A stretch of 64,000 bases of DNA, taken from the NCBI RefSeq assembly GCF_014204795.1, contig NZ_JACHMB010000001.1:3906001-3970000 (forward strand), written 5' to 3'. Positions 32,970 to 41,484 of this stretch are shown in pieces. The DNA is from Nonomuraea jabiensis (GTDB lineage: Bacteria > Actinomycetota > Actinomycetes > Streptosporangiales > Streptosporangiaceae). The notes beneath the pieces were generated by a model. It was not told where the DNA came from. It ran no database searches and was given only the letters and a program-made list of their open reading frames with translations. Both the position numbers and the translations under genes were made by a program. The first letter of the stretch is position 1, and every line of letters begins with the position of its first letter.

Positions 32970-33534
32970 CCGGGCGTTTCGGCTGCGGTGGCGGCCCTGT
33001 GCGGTATGCACGGGGCCCGCCACTGCCGCGAAAGCAATGGCCCATGTCGAGATCTTGGCCAAGCACCCCGCCACCCGCCCAGTCGTTTTGGCGGGCCGGA
33101 CATCCGAGCTGCCAGGGTTGGAGCCGCACAGGGTCGGGGCGGTCGTGAGCTCGGTCAGGACTCCGGTCGGACGTCCGAGCTGCCAAGACCGAAGCAGCGC
33201 CGAGTTAAAAACCGGCTGCGGATGAAGGCGGGGCCTGAGGCGAAGATGGGGCTGGCGGAGTCGGGGCCTGAGGCGAAGATGAGGGCGGAGCTGAAGGCAG
33301 GGACCGGGGCGAGCACCGGTGATCACGACTGCGGCGCGGGATCCGACTGAAGGTGGCCGCGCTGGGCCACTCGAGAGGCGGGTTGAGCAGCAAAATCTAC
33401 ATGTCGGTCAACCGGCGACGCCGTCCACCGTCCTTCATCCTCACCCCGGCCAGGCTGGAGACAGCCCGCAGTTGCGCGCTCCGGGCCAGCCGCCGAGCGT
33501 CCCAGCGCAATCGCAATGCAATATCAAGCGCCTC
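32970..33534. other. Gene-free stretch with short direct repeats
   Basis: No convincing ORF. Two imperfect 18-bp copies of CGGACaTCCGAGCTGCCA (33097-33114, 33168-33185) and two copies of GGGGCCTGAGGCGAAGATG 33 bp apart (33230, 33263) are visible. This is the left flank of the accessory insertion downstream of cysS and the flank targeted by the TnpB guide. Confidence 0.6.
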
Positions 33535-33640
33535 GTGACTCCTCCGCTCCTTGAAGGGAGCGGCTTCTCGCTAAGCCGCTTGCGCAGCCTCACGAAGGGC
33601 AAGCCCTGCCCTCAAGATGTTGATCGACGCATTCACGTCG
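33535..33640 (-). ncRNA. Putative omegaRNA/right end of the TnpB element
   Basis: The 3' end of tnpB and the 36 bp after it fold on the minus strand into GCGGCTT-AGCGAG-AAGCCGC and GCTCC/GGAGC hairpins, ending GGAGGAGTCAC. The same end occurs next to a second, truncated TnpB at 43600-43746, where unrelated DNA follows; this fixes the boundary at 33535. In characterised TnpB systems this segment is the guide-RNA scaffold and the first ~16 nt beyond it are the guide (here GAGGCGCTTGATATTG). 5' limit is approximate. Confidence 0.55.
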
Positions 33641-34767
33641 GCGTGCGCGCAAAACCCGCACCCCGTACATCGGAAGACGGCCTGGCTGACGCGGTTGTCC
33701 TTCGCGCAGTGCCCGCAGCGCGAGCACGTACGGGAGGTGTTGGCCGGGTTCACCGCGATCAGCTGTCGACCGGCGCTTTCAGCCTTGTGCGACAGGATCG
33801 TCAGGAACGCCGACCAGCCCGCGTCGAGAATGCTCTTGTTCAGCCCGGATTTAGCCGATTGGCCGTTAGGCAGGTAGCCGCCTTCGCCGTCCGGTTTCGG
33901 CGCGGCACGCCGGGTCATGCCCGCCACGTTCAGCGCTTCATGCACGATCACGTCGTAGCCGCGAACCAGCGCAAGCGCGGCCTTGTGCGCCGAGTCGAGG
34001 CGTTGCCGCCGCACCTTGGCATGCAGCACCGCCACCCGTGCGACGGCGGCCTTCCCGCGCCGCTGGGATCCTCGCCTCTTACCGGCGAGGTCCCGCTGGG
34101 CTGCTGCCAGACGGCTCGCGGAGGTGGCGAGGTGGCGCTGGTTGTCGAGGTGGTCGCCGTCGCTGGTCGTGGCCAGCCAGGCGACACCCATGTCAATACC
34201 CGCGACCGCGCCCGTGGCGGGAAGGGGGTGTGCAGGCACCTCATCGCACGACAGCACGACGAACCAGCGGGCGCCTTCCCGCTTGACGCTGATCGTCTTG
34301 ACGATGCCCAGCACCCGGCGGTGCTGGTGGACCCGCACCTGCCCGACGCCCTGCAACCGCACGTAGGTCGCCGTCGGGTGCTCGGGTTGGGAGTCCCACC
34401 GGCAGCCGTCGCCGTCCTTGGGCCACTCGACGGTGTCGAACCGGCCCCGGCCCTTGAAACGCGGGAATCCTGGCGTGCGGCCTGCTTTGACGCGGTCGAA
34501 GAACGCCCGGTACGCCTTGTCCAGCCTGCGCAGGGTGGCCTGCTGGGAGGAGAACGACCACCGGCCCTGACCGCCGGGGTCGTCGGCGCGGATGTGCTTC
34601 AGATCGGCCGACTGCTCGCCGTAGCGCACCGTCACCCCGGCTTTGCGGTAGGCCGTACGGCGGTGTTCGAGAGCGGCGTTGTACAGCTCCCGGTGGTTCT
34701 CCAGGCACTGCGCGAGCGCGGCGGCCTGCTTGCCGGTGGGGCGCAGCAGGAACTCGCCGCGGCACAC
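33571..34767 (-). CDS. tnpB: IS200/IS605-family TnpB, RNA-guided nuclease
   Basis: 398 residues from GTG 34767 (MCRGEFLLRPTGKQAAALAQ), chosen because TnpB homology begins there. The RuvC-like residues are all present: Asp in VAGIDMGVAWLATTSDG, Glu in VIVHEALNVAGM and Asp in CAHADVNASINIL. The zinc finger is CSRCGHC...CTGCGFC. It therefore looks catalytically intact. No TnpA (Y1 transposase) is encoded nearby, so mobility would need help in trans. In-frame open DNA upstream of 34767 is not homologous. Confidence 0.92.
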   Translation of the reverse strand: MCRGEFLLRPTGKQAAALAQCLENHRELYNAALEHRRTAYRKAGVTVRYGEQSADLKHIRADDPGGQGRWSFSSQQATLRRLDKAYRAFFDRVKAGRTPGFPRFKGRGRFDTVEWPKDGDGCRWDSQPEHPTATYVRLQGVGQVRVHQHRRVLGIVKTISVKREGARWFVVLSCDEVPAHPLPATGAVAGIDMGVAWLATTSDGDHLDNQRHLATSASRLAAAQRDLAGKRRGSQRRGKAAVARVAVLHAKVRRQRLDSAHKAALALVRGYDVIVHEALNVAGMTRRAAPKPDGEGGYLPNGQSAKSGLNKSILDAGWSAFLTILSHKAESAGRQLIAVNPANTSRTCSRCGHCAKDNRVSQAVFRCTGCGFCAHADVNASINILRAGLALREAAQAA

Positions 34768-35047
34768 ACCGGCCGGGAACTGCTCACCGTCGGCTACGGC
34801 TCGGCCGATCGCACCTCGGACGGCGCCGACGACGCCGAGGCGTCCGCGCAGGAGCTCGCCCGGTACTCCGGCGACCTGCGCAAGCCCGGGTACCGGGGTC
34901 GAACCAGAGTGGCGCGTCACCTCGACGTGGGAGCCCGAGCCCGCCGCCGTACGCGCTCCCAGGACCAGCGGCTGAGCTGCCCAGACCGCCAGCAAATGCG
35001 ATATGTAGCTGATCAACAGGCGCATCCCACCCGAGACAAGGAGCCAC

Positions 35048-35540
35048 GTGGCCGAGGGCAGCAGCACGCCAGCCGGACAGAACGCCGACCCCGTGTCGCC
35101 CCTGTCGCCCACCCGGCCTGACGGCTGGCCCGACTGGCTCGGACGCCGCCCCATCCCCATTGCCGAACGCGACCGGCTCCGTCAGACCATCGACGCCGAT
35201 CGACTGTCCCGCGAGACCGCGCGAGCCCAGGCCGACCAGCAACTCGCGCCGCACTTCTCCTACATCGTCGTCGAAGGCCTCAACCCCGTAGAACCCCCGC
35301 AAACGCACCCGGCTCACCATCGCACTCCGCCTCGCCGCCGGAGAAGACCACCGCACCCACTACGAGGCCACCGACCACCGGATCACTACTCGGCATCGCC
35401 GGACCCGACGCCCGCGAACGCGCCCGATCTCTACGCCAAGAAGTCCAACGCATCGGGCGAGGCCATCGCTGGACCATCACCGAGGACCTCCACCAACCAC
35501 GCTCCTGGGCTGCCGTGCTCAGCGCACCCGTTCTGACGTG
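35048..35540 (+). pseudogene. Frameshifted hypothetical gene
   Basis: Coding signal continues across three frames. MAEGSSTPAGQ...AERDRLRQTIDADRLSRETAR...FSYIVVEGL is read to about 35297. After a +1 shift at a run of five C it continues as KRTRLTIALRLAAGEDHRTHY. After a second +1 shift near 35382 it continues as LLGIAGPDARERARSLRQEVQRIGRGHRW, ending SWAAVLSAPVLTC. The concatenation reads as one ~165-residue protein. Family not recognised. It begins 36 bp from the presumed left end of the TnpB element. Confidence 0.55.
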
Positions 35541-35608
35541 CGGAAAGTCCTTAGCGTTGTTCTCTGAGGAAATAGTCCCCACACCCCAGGACTGTCGACT
35601 TCGGCCGG

Positions 35609-36416
35609 TCAGTCAGTCAAGTCGGCGGCGAAGGCGGTGATGGCGTCGGCGAGGGCGTGGGGGCCGGTGAGGAAGGCGTCGTGGGCTTCGCCGGGGATCT
35701 CGAGGAGGCGGGCGTCGGGCAAGGCCTGGTGCAGGCGGCCGGAGACGTCGGTCAGCCAGCGGGGGCTACGTTCGCCGATCACAAGGAGGGTCGGGATGTT
35801 GAGGGTGGCGAAGCGGGTGAGGTCATCGCCGAAGCTGTCCATCGCGCGCATCTCGCGAGCCCACGTCGGGGTCATGGACGCGCGGATGGCCCAGAACGGG
35901 GTCTGGCGGAACTCCTCGATGGCCTCGTCGGGGAACTTCAGGAAGTTCCGCAGCCCGAGGGTGAGGGCCTGGTCGAGGTCGCCTGCCTGGACGGCCTCCT
36001 CGAAGGGGGCGAGAGCGTCGCCGCCGACGGGGCCGCCCAGCGGGATCGGGGGCTCGTAGAGGATGAGCGCCGCCGGGGGGCTGGTGCAGGGCGTGGGCGA
36101 GGGTGACCAGTCCGCCGTAGGAGTGGCCGAGCAGGATCGCGTCAGGGCCGGCGAGCTCGAGGACGGCGGCGATGTCGTCGGCCTCCCGCTGGATGGTGTG
36201 CTCGCTGTTGTCGCCGCTGGCGCCCCGGCCGCGGCGGTCGATCGCGTAGGTGGTGAAGTGCGGGGCCAGCAGGTCGGCAAGGATCTGCCAGTCCTGGGCG
36301 GCGTTGAGGGCGCCTGCGGAGACGACCAGGGGGCGGCCCTGGCCGGTGACCGTGACGGCGATCTCTGTTCCGTCGGTGGAGGTCATGTGGGACTGGTGGG
36401 TGGTAGCGGCAGTCAT
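35609..36416 (-). pseudogene. Alpha/beta hydrolase with a single-base frameshift
   Basis: Start MTAATTHQSHMTSTDGTE with AAGGAAG upstream. Nucleophile elbow LLGHSYGGL, then at a run of six C (about 36072-36077) the frame changes. Removing one C gives ALHQPPAALILYEPPIPLGG and the normal remainder through LLVIGERSPRWLTD to the catalytic-His segment IPGEAHDAFL. About 268 residues if restored. It could be a recent slip or a sequencing error. Divergent from a PadR regulator with a 32-bp palindrome between them. Confidence 0.8.
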
Positions 36417-36502
36417 GATCTTCTTCCTTGTGCGGCCGGGCGGGCGGCCCACCCGGGGCGGCCTTGCAGGCGGTACGGAGGGGCGCCTCCGAATTCGCCC
36501 AA

Positions 36503-36534
36503 ACATCGAAACGATGTGCACATCGTTTCGATGT
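36503..36534. promoter_or_regulatory. 32-bp perfect palindromic operator
   Basis: ACATCGAAACGATGTG followed by its exact reverse complement, centred at 36518/36519, 14 bp before the padR start and 86 bp before the hydrolase start. Each arm itself contains ACAT-N7-ATGT. PadR proteins bind ATGT-N8-ACAT-like sites, so autoregulation and control of the hydrolase are likely. Confidence 0.8.
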
Positions 36535-36548
36535 AGGATCCTAGAGTC

Positions 36549-37085
36549 ATGCTCGAACTCGCAATACTCGGCTTCCTCGCCGAAGGCCCCCTGCCCGGTC
36601 ACGAGCTGCGCCGCCGCATCACGCACCTGACCGGCTACAGCCGTCCGGTCAGCGACGGCACCCTCTACCCGGCGATCAACCGGCTGACGAAGGCCGGGCT
36701 GATCGAACGGCGCCCCGCACCCGAGGCGGGCGGCGGCCGGTACATGCTGAACCTGACCGCGAAAGGACGCGAGGACATGCTGCGGCGGCTGCGGGACCCG
36801 GCCGAGCATGAAATCACCGACTTCTCCCGCTGGTTCACGATCCTGGCGTTCCTCTCGCTGCTGCCCGACAGCGCCGAGCAGCACGCCGTGCTGCGCCGCC
36901 GCCTGGACTTCCTGGAGGCTCCCGCCAGCTTCTTCTACGACGGCGACACGCCGTTACGCGCCGAGCAGGTCACCGACCCTTACCGGCGCGGCATGCTGCT
37001 CACCGCCCGCGCCACCAGCCGCGCCGAGCGCGCCTGGCTCCACGAGGTCCTGGACGGCGACGGCCTCCGAGCGGCGGACGAATAG
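36549..37085 (+). CDS. PadR-family transcriptional regulator
   Basis: 178 residues: MLELAILGFLAEGPLPGHELRRRI, VSDGTLYPAINRLTKAGLIERRP and GRYMLNLTAKGREDMLRRL form the PadR winged helix; the C-terminal helical dimerisation domain (Vir_C type) ends with RATSRAERAWLHEVLDGD. Start is only 14 bp after the palindrome. A quinone reductase gene follows at 41 bp, probably the same operon. Confidence 0.92.
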   Translation: MLELAILGFLAEGPLPGHELRRRITHLTGYSRPVSDGTLYPAINRLTKAGLIERRPAPEAGGGRYMLNLTAKGREDMLRRLRDPAEHEITDFSRWFTILAFLSLLPDSAEQHAVLRRRLDFLEAPASFFYDGDTPLRAEQVTDPYRRGMLLTARATSRAERAWLHEVLDGDGLRAADE

Positions 37086-37126
37086 CCCCACCCTCAAAAC
37101 CACACCCATGATCGGAAGGACTGAAC

Positions 37127-38107
37127 ATGCTTGCGTCCTGGTACGACCAGCAGGGCCCGGCCGCCGAAGTGCTCCAGCTCGGTGAGTTGCCCGACCCCAC
37201 CCCCGGCCGCGGTGAGGTCCGTGTCCGCGTCACCGTCTCCGGCGTCAACCCCGGCGATACGAAGAAGCGTCGCGGCTGGACCGGCTCGGCCATGCCCTAT
37301 CCGCGGGTGATCCCGCACAGCGACGCCGCCGGCATCATCGACGCCGTTGGCGACGGCGTCGACGCGCGCCGCGTCGGGACGCGCGTGTGGGTGTACGGCG
37401 CCCAGTCCTACCGCCCCTTCGGCACCGCCGCCCAGTACACCGTCGTCCCCGGCGACCTCGCCGTCCCACTGCCCGACCACCTGTCCGACGATCTCGGCGC
37501 GAGCCTGGGCATCCCCGGCATCACCGCGCACCGCACCGTCTTCGCCGACGGCCCCGTCGACGGCAAACTGGTGCTGGTCAACGGCGTCCTCGGCGGGGTC
37601 GGCTCACTGGCCGCCCAGCTCGCCCGCTGGGGCGGGGCCACGGTCATCGGCACCGTCCGACGCGGCACCGAGCTGGACAGGATCGATCCCGAGGTCGTCT
37701 CCCACGCCGTCGCCCTCGACTCAGGCGATCCCGCCGCCGCGATCCGCGCCCACGCACCCGGCGGCGTCGACAGGATCATCGAGGTCGCCCTGTCCGACAA
37801 CGCCGACCTGGACGACGCCGTCGCCGCGAACGGCGCGGTCATCGCCGCGTACGCCACCCGCCACGACCGCACCGAGATCCCGTTCTGGACCCTGCTGTTC
37901 AACAACATCACCCTGCGCCTGCTCGGCAGCGACGACTTCCCCACCGAGGCCAAACGCCAGGCCGCCCGCGACCTCACCGCCGCGGCCGCCGTCGGCGCCC
38001 TCACCGTCGATGTCGGCGCCCGCTTCCCGCTCGCCGACATCGCCAAGGCCCACGACCGCATCGACGCCGGCGGCCGCGGCCGCGTCCTGATCGACATCCC
38101 CCAGTAA
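37127..38107 (+). CDS. NADPH:quinone oxidoreductase-like MDR enzyme
   Basis: 326 residues. N-terminal GroES-like domain (GEVRVRVTVSGVNPGDTKKRRG, IPHSDAAGIIDAVGDGV) and Rossmann domain (GKLVLVNGVLGGVGSLAAQLARWGGATVIGTVRRG). No zinc-binding cysteines, so zeta-crystallin/QOR type. GGAAGG lies 7 nt before ATG. Possibly de-repressed with padR by electrophiles. Confidence 0.88.
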   Translation: MLASWYDQQGPAAEVLQLGELPDPTPGRGEVRVRVTVSGVNPGDTKKRRGWTGSAMPYPRVIPHSDAAGIIDAVGDGVDARRVGTRVWVYGAQSYRPFGTAAQYTVVPGDLAVPLPDHLSDDLGASLGIPGITAHRTVFADGPVDGKLVLVNGVLGGVGSLAAQLARWGGATVIGTVRRGTELDRIDPEVVSHAVALDSGDPAAAIRAHAPGGVDRIIEVALSDNADLDDAVAANGAVIAAYATRHDRTEIPFWTLLFNNITLRLLGSDDFPTEAKRQAARDLTAAAAVGALTVDVGARFPLADIAKAHDRIDAGGRGRVLIDIPQ

Positions 38108-38128
38108 AGAAAGCCCGGCGTGACCTTC

Positions 38129-38590
38129 TCATCCCCCGCAATCGAGCGTGAGGGCGCTGCGGGTGGAAGCCTCCGCCGCCGGTTCGGGAGCCTGCGTGTC
38201 GGGCGCGGTGCGGGGGCCAGGCAGCGTGGCCGCTGCGCCGGCGAGATCGAGGGGGGAGTTCATATCCAGCTCGAACCGGCCGTTGGGGTTCACATGGGTC
38301 CAGAACAGCGGAGACAGGGCCCGCCGGTCGGCATCGGTGAGCCGCTTCTGCCACTTCTTCTCACTCAGGATGTCCTGGAGGAGCAGGGTGAAGACATGCA
38401 CCAGCGCCGACTGGAACAGGTGCAGTGCCAGCATCGAGACCTCCTGGGACTCCTTGTCGGAGCCGGTCAGGGCGCCGTCCTTGCCGTAGAACAGGTCGTG
38501 GTGGGCGCTGTTCCAGCTCTCCACGACCCGGAGGCCGTCGTTGATCTCACGCCGCAGGCCGGCAGGAAGGCACGGGAACACACGGGCCTC
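38129..38590 (-). pseudogene. Tn3-family transposase C-terminal remnant
   Basis: REINDGLRVVESWNSAHHDLFYGKDGALTG, KESQEVSMLALHLFQSALVHVFTLLLQ and LTDADRRALSPLFWTHVNPNGRFELDMNSPLDL are the conserved C-terminal blocks of Tn3-type transposases. Only about 150 of ~1000 residues remain, and an in-frame stop lies just upstream. No terminal inverted repeats or resolvase seen. It marks a past Tn3 insertion in the accessory region. Confidence 0.85.
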
Positions 38591-38945
38591 GTGGGGTCGG
38601 TCAGGTCATAAGCAGGTCGCACGGTGCGCTCCCTTGTGGATGTCGTCGCGATGATGACCGAACTGTCCCCGTTCTGTGCTGGCGCTGGCCCCGGGATCAG
38701 TCGTCGCCGAGGGAAGCGGACTGAAGCACAGAATTACAGAGTTACTTTGGGGCTGGTCGCATGGACCCGAGTGGGGGCCCTTCTGGCGGTCGCTGGAAAC
38801 GCTTCTTGTCGGGCCGCTTCGCCATGACCCCGTCCTCCCGCCGCGCAGAACCCGCACGGGTCTGCACGGCGCCTTCAGCATCCGCCCGCCCGCCCCGCCG
38901 TCACCGTCCGGATTCGGACAGTTTCCGCCTCGGGTGCGGGCGGCG
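38591..38945. other. Stretch without recognisable gene
   Basis: Short open frames exist on both strands but none has homology I recognise or a good ribosome site. It may be decayed Tn3-related DNA. Confidence 0.5.
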
Positions 38946-39293
38946 TCAGCCGGCTGTGGCCCGCGCCGCGGTGCGTCTGCGCTGGACGTGGAACGCGAGG
39001 GCGACGGCCACGCCGGTCGCGACGAGGATCGTGGTGACGGCGGGGTTCATGTACTTGGTCAGGCTCGGCGCGTCGCTCGGCCCCAGCTGCCAGAACGCCA
39101 CCGGAACGGCGTAGGCCGCGACGAGCGCCCCGCTCCACCAGCGCAGGGCGCGTAAGCGGGCATCACGCAGGGTGGCGATCAGCACCATGGCGATGGGGAT
39201 GCCCGAGAGCAGGGCGAAGCCGCCGAGGACGAGGACCGGTGCGGTCCAGGCGGCGATGAGGGCGGGCAGGGAAGGGCGGGCGGTGGGCTTCAT
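38946..39293 (-). CDS. Small integral membrane protein, unknown
   Basis: 115 residues, MKPTARPSLPALIAAWTAPVLVLGG, with about four helices (ALIAAWTAPVLVLGGFALLSG; IAMVLIATLR; ALRWWSGALVAAYAVPVAF; NPAVTTILVATGVAVALAF) and a basic C-terminus. Starts 2 bp after the SRPBCC gene stop, so the two are co-transcribed. No family recognised. Confidence 0.65.
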   Translation of the reverse strand: MKPTARPSLPALIAAWTAPVLVLGGFALLSGIPIAMVLIATLRDARLRALRWWSGALVAAYAVPVAFWQLGPSDAPSLTKYMNPAVTTILVATGVAVALAFHVQRRRTAARATAG

Positions 39294-39295
39294 GA

Positions 39296-39907
39296 TCACT
39301 TCCGGCCGGAACGAGCTTCGGCGGCGGACTTGAGGGCGGTCAGCCAGAGGTCGAGGCCGGGGGCGAGGTACTTGATGGAGGTCTCCGGGTCGGCCTCGAT
39401 CTGGCCGCCGGTCCAGCTCTCCTCGGTACGCACCAGGACGCCGCCCTTGACCTCGGTGAAGTTCCAGACGTGCACGCCCTTGTCGATGCGCAACCCCTCG
39501 CCGACGGCCGGGCCGCTCCAGCGGATGCAGGCGCCCCGCTTGAGGTCCTTGACGGTGGAGGTGATGACCAGGGTGGTGGCGGGGGTCGCGGGTGTGGCGG
39601 GCGCCGGCGTGGTCCAGCGGAACTTCGAGCCCGTCCGCAGCGAGCCCCGGTCGAGCCGCTTGGCGCTGGTGACGGGCTCCTGCCAGGACGGCCAGCGTTC
39701 GACGTCGGTATGCAGGTTCCAGACGGTGCGCAGCGGGGCCTTGATGAGGATCTGGGTGCGGTGGTGCAGCTTGGCGCGGGGGTCGATGCCCTTGCCGCGG
39801 CAGGTCACCGAGCTCGTCCGGTCGAGGGTGCCGGCGTCGGCGGTGCCGGCACCGGCGGCGAGGAGTGCGGCGGCCAGAGGGATGGCGAGGAGGCGGACCT
39901 TCGGCAT
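39296..39907 (-). CDS. Secreted SRPBCC-family protein
   Basis: 203 residues. A signal peptide (MPKVRLLAIPLAAALLAAGAGTADA) precedes a polyketide cyclase/START-like fold: ILIKAPLRTVWNLHTDVERWPSWQEPVTSAKRLD, GSKFRWTTP, EESWTGGQIEADPE. Export of an SRPBCC protein is uncommon but known. Divergent from a TetR regulator that probably controls it and the following membrane protein gene. Confidence 0.8.
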   Translation of the reverse strand: MPKVRLLAIPLAAALLAAGAGTADAGTLDRTSSVTCRGKGIDPRAKLHHRTQILIKAPLRTVWNLHTDVERWPSWQEPVTSAKRLDRGSLRTGSKFRWTTPAPATPATPATTLVITSTVKDLKRGACIRWSGPAVGEGLRIDKGVHVWNFTEVKGGVLVRTEESWTGGQIEADPETSIKYLAPGLDLWLTALKSAAEARSGRK

Positions 39908-39938
39908 GATGTTCTCCCAAAAGTGAGTACTAGTTGTA

Positions 39939-40002
39939 TTAGTTAGAAGCTATAACGCAGGCGAAGTGAGCGTCAATAGGAAACGTGAGAAGCTCTAACT
40001 AG
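39939..40002. promoter_or_regulatory. Candidate TetR operator half-sites
   Basis: TTAGTTAGAAGCT (39939-39951) and AGCTCTAACTAG (39991-40002) are inverted versions of one another, and GTTAGAAGCTATAAC (39942-39956) is itself a GTTA-N7-TAAC repeat. They sit in AT-rich DNA between the SRPBCC and TetR genes. Confidence 0.5.
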
Positions 40003-40022
40003 CGACGAAGGAGGAGCGGCCG

Positions 40023-40712
40023 ATGACGGACCGGGGTGGGCAGAGCCCGCGGGAGCGCTACCGGGCTCAGGTGCGCGCGGAGATCAAGCGGCACGCGTGG
40101 GAGCAGATCGCCACGGCGGGCGTCGCCGCCCTCTCGCTCAACGCGATCGCCAAGCAGGTGGGCATGAGCGGCCCCGCCTTGTACCGGTACTTCGCGAGCC
40201 GCGACGAGCTGATCACCGCGCTCATCCGTGACGCCTACCGCAGCCTCGCCGACGAGGTACGGGCGGCGGCCGACTCCGGCGCCGACCTGATCGGACTGGC
40301 CCGCGCGATCCGGGAGTGGGCGCGCAGCGACCCCCAGCGGTACTTTCTCATCTACGGCACGCCCGTCCCCGGCTACCACGCGCCCGACGACACCGTGCAG
40401 ATCTCGTTCGAGGTGATGACGGTGCTGCTGGAGGTGTGCGGGGCAGCGCCGGCGAGCGGGCCGGCGACGCCGTTCGACACCCATCTGGAGATGCACCGCG
40501 ACTGGGTCTTCGGGCATCCGGCGCCGGCCACGACGCTGCATCGGGCGCTGTCGTTCTGGACGCGGCTGCACGGGGTGCTGTCACTGGAGCTCGCGGGCCA
40601 CTTCGCCGGCATGAAGATCGATCCCGACCTGCTGATCGCCGACGAGTTGCGGGCCCTGCTGGGGTCAGCGGGCGGCGACGGTCAGCAGGTGGCCGCTGAC
40701 CCCCAGCAGTGA
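40023..40712 (+). CDS. TetR/AcrR-family regulator
   Basis: 229 residues: YRAQVRAEIKRHAWEQIATAGVAALSLNAIAKQVGMSGPALYRYFASRDELITALIRDAYRSLAD is a complete TetR HTH; the C-terminal part (TetR-WHG type) includes YFLIYGTPVPGYHAPDD and HRALSFWTRLHGVLSLELAGHFAGM. GGAGGAG precedes ATG. Likely repressor of the divergent SRPBCC gene. Its last 48 bp overlap the convergent P450 remnant. Confidence 0.9.
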   Translation: MTDRGGQSPRERYRAQVRAEIKRHAWEQIATAGVAALSLNAIAKQVGMSGPALYRYFASRDELITALIRDAYRSLADEVRAAADSGADLIGLARAIREWARSDPQRYFLIYGTPVPGYHAPDDTVQISFEVMTVLLEVCGAAPASGPATPFDTHLEMHRDWVFGHPAPATTLHRALSFWTRLHGVLSLELAGHFAGMKIDPDLLIADELRALLGSAGGDGQQVAADPQQ

Positions 40713-41215
40713 CGGCACAGACTCCATGAACGATGTACGGTCACGCGTCCAGGTGACCGGCAGGCTCTTCACGCCGTAGATGTCCGGGGCCTCCGGGCGC
40801 AGGACGACCTCGTTGGCCGGTACGGCCAGGCGCAGCGTGGGGAAGCGGCCGAGCAGCGCGGGGAACGTGACCCGCAGCTCGACGCGGGCCAGCTGCTGGC
40901 CGAGGCACTGGTGGCTGCCGTGGCTGAAGGCCAGGTGCCCGCGTTCCTGCCGGCGCAGGTCGAGGACGTGGAGGTCGGTGAAGCGCTCGGGGTCGCGGTT
41001 GGCGATGTTGAGGGAGAGCAGGACGGTCGTACCGGCCTCGATGGTGTGGCCGCCCAGCTCGACGTCCTCCACCGAGACCGCTGGAACTCCTTGGCGACGC
41101 TCAGGCAGCACAGCAGCTCCTCCACGGCTCCTTCGGCGAGGCCGGGGTCGGCGCGCAGGGCGTTCAGCTGCTCGGGGTTCTGGAGCAGGGCGAAGGTGCC
41201 GAGGGCCGCCCTGCT
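40665..41215 (-). pseudogene. Cytochrome P450 C-terminal remnant
   Basis: The heme-binding signature FSHGSHQCLGQQLARVEL and the preceding EDVELGGHTIEAGTTVLLSLNIANRDPERF are intact. The sequence before it (ALGTFALLQNPEQLNALRADPGLAEGAVEELLCCLSVAKE) is in another frame and the link EELL...R.A.EDVELGG is broken. Everything N-terminal to the I-helix is missing. A non-functional fragment of ~180 residues abutting a GAF-domain fragment. Confidence 0.8.
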
Positions 41216-41484
41216 CGCCGAGGTCGTACTGGACTTCGTCGACCATGAGGGCGTGTGCGTCGGAGGAGCCCACCGTCAGCACCTGGCCGGCGTGCCGCAG
41301 CGTCATCCCGGCCATCGGCGCGTCCGGGGTGACGCTGCGGCAATGGCCGACAGTTCGCCCAGCGCGCGTTCGACGTCGCTGGTGGCCAGCAGGATCTCGG
41401 TCAGCTCCACCAGATCGAGGGCCGTCACCTGGCCGCCGTGGAGATCGCCGTCATGGGGGTTGTCATGGCCGGGCCCAGGCATCA
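41216..41484 (-). pseudogene. GAF-domain (ANTAR-type regulator) N-terminal remnant
   Basis: ALDLVELTEILLATSDVERALGELSAIAA then, after a one-base shift, VTPDAPMAGMTLRHAGQVLTVGSSDAHALMVDEVQYDLGE reads like the N-terminal GAF domain of actinobacterial GAF-ANTAR proteins (usually followed by GPCLxAL). Here the frame passes into P450 sequence instead. The ANTAR domain is absent. Confidence 0.6.

Larger units (their letters stand above)
33535..35011 (-). mobile_element. IS605-type TnpB-only element
   Basis: Right end inferred from the sequence shared with the remnant at 43600-43746 (boundary GGAGGAGTCAC). Left end tentatively at 35011, directly after TTGAT on the minus strand (35016-35012), a known target-adjacent motif for some IS605 members. 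The left side (34980-35011) is AT-richer. The right boundary is well supported; the left is a guess. Confidence 0.5.

Noticed and set aside
33319..35121. Long plus-strand frame of 600 codons opposite tnpB.
   Set aside because: Composition and lack of motifs identify it as the reverse-strand shadow of tnpB.
34768..35160. A longer TnpB with ~130 extra N-terminal residues from an upstream ATG.
   Set aside because: The extra residues show no TnpB homology and include the presumed transposon left end; open frames of this length are common by chance at this GC content.
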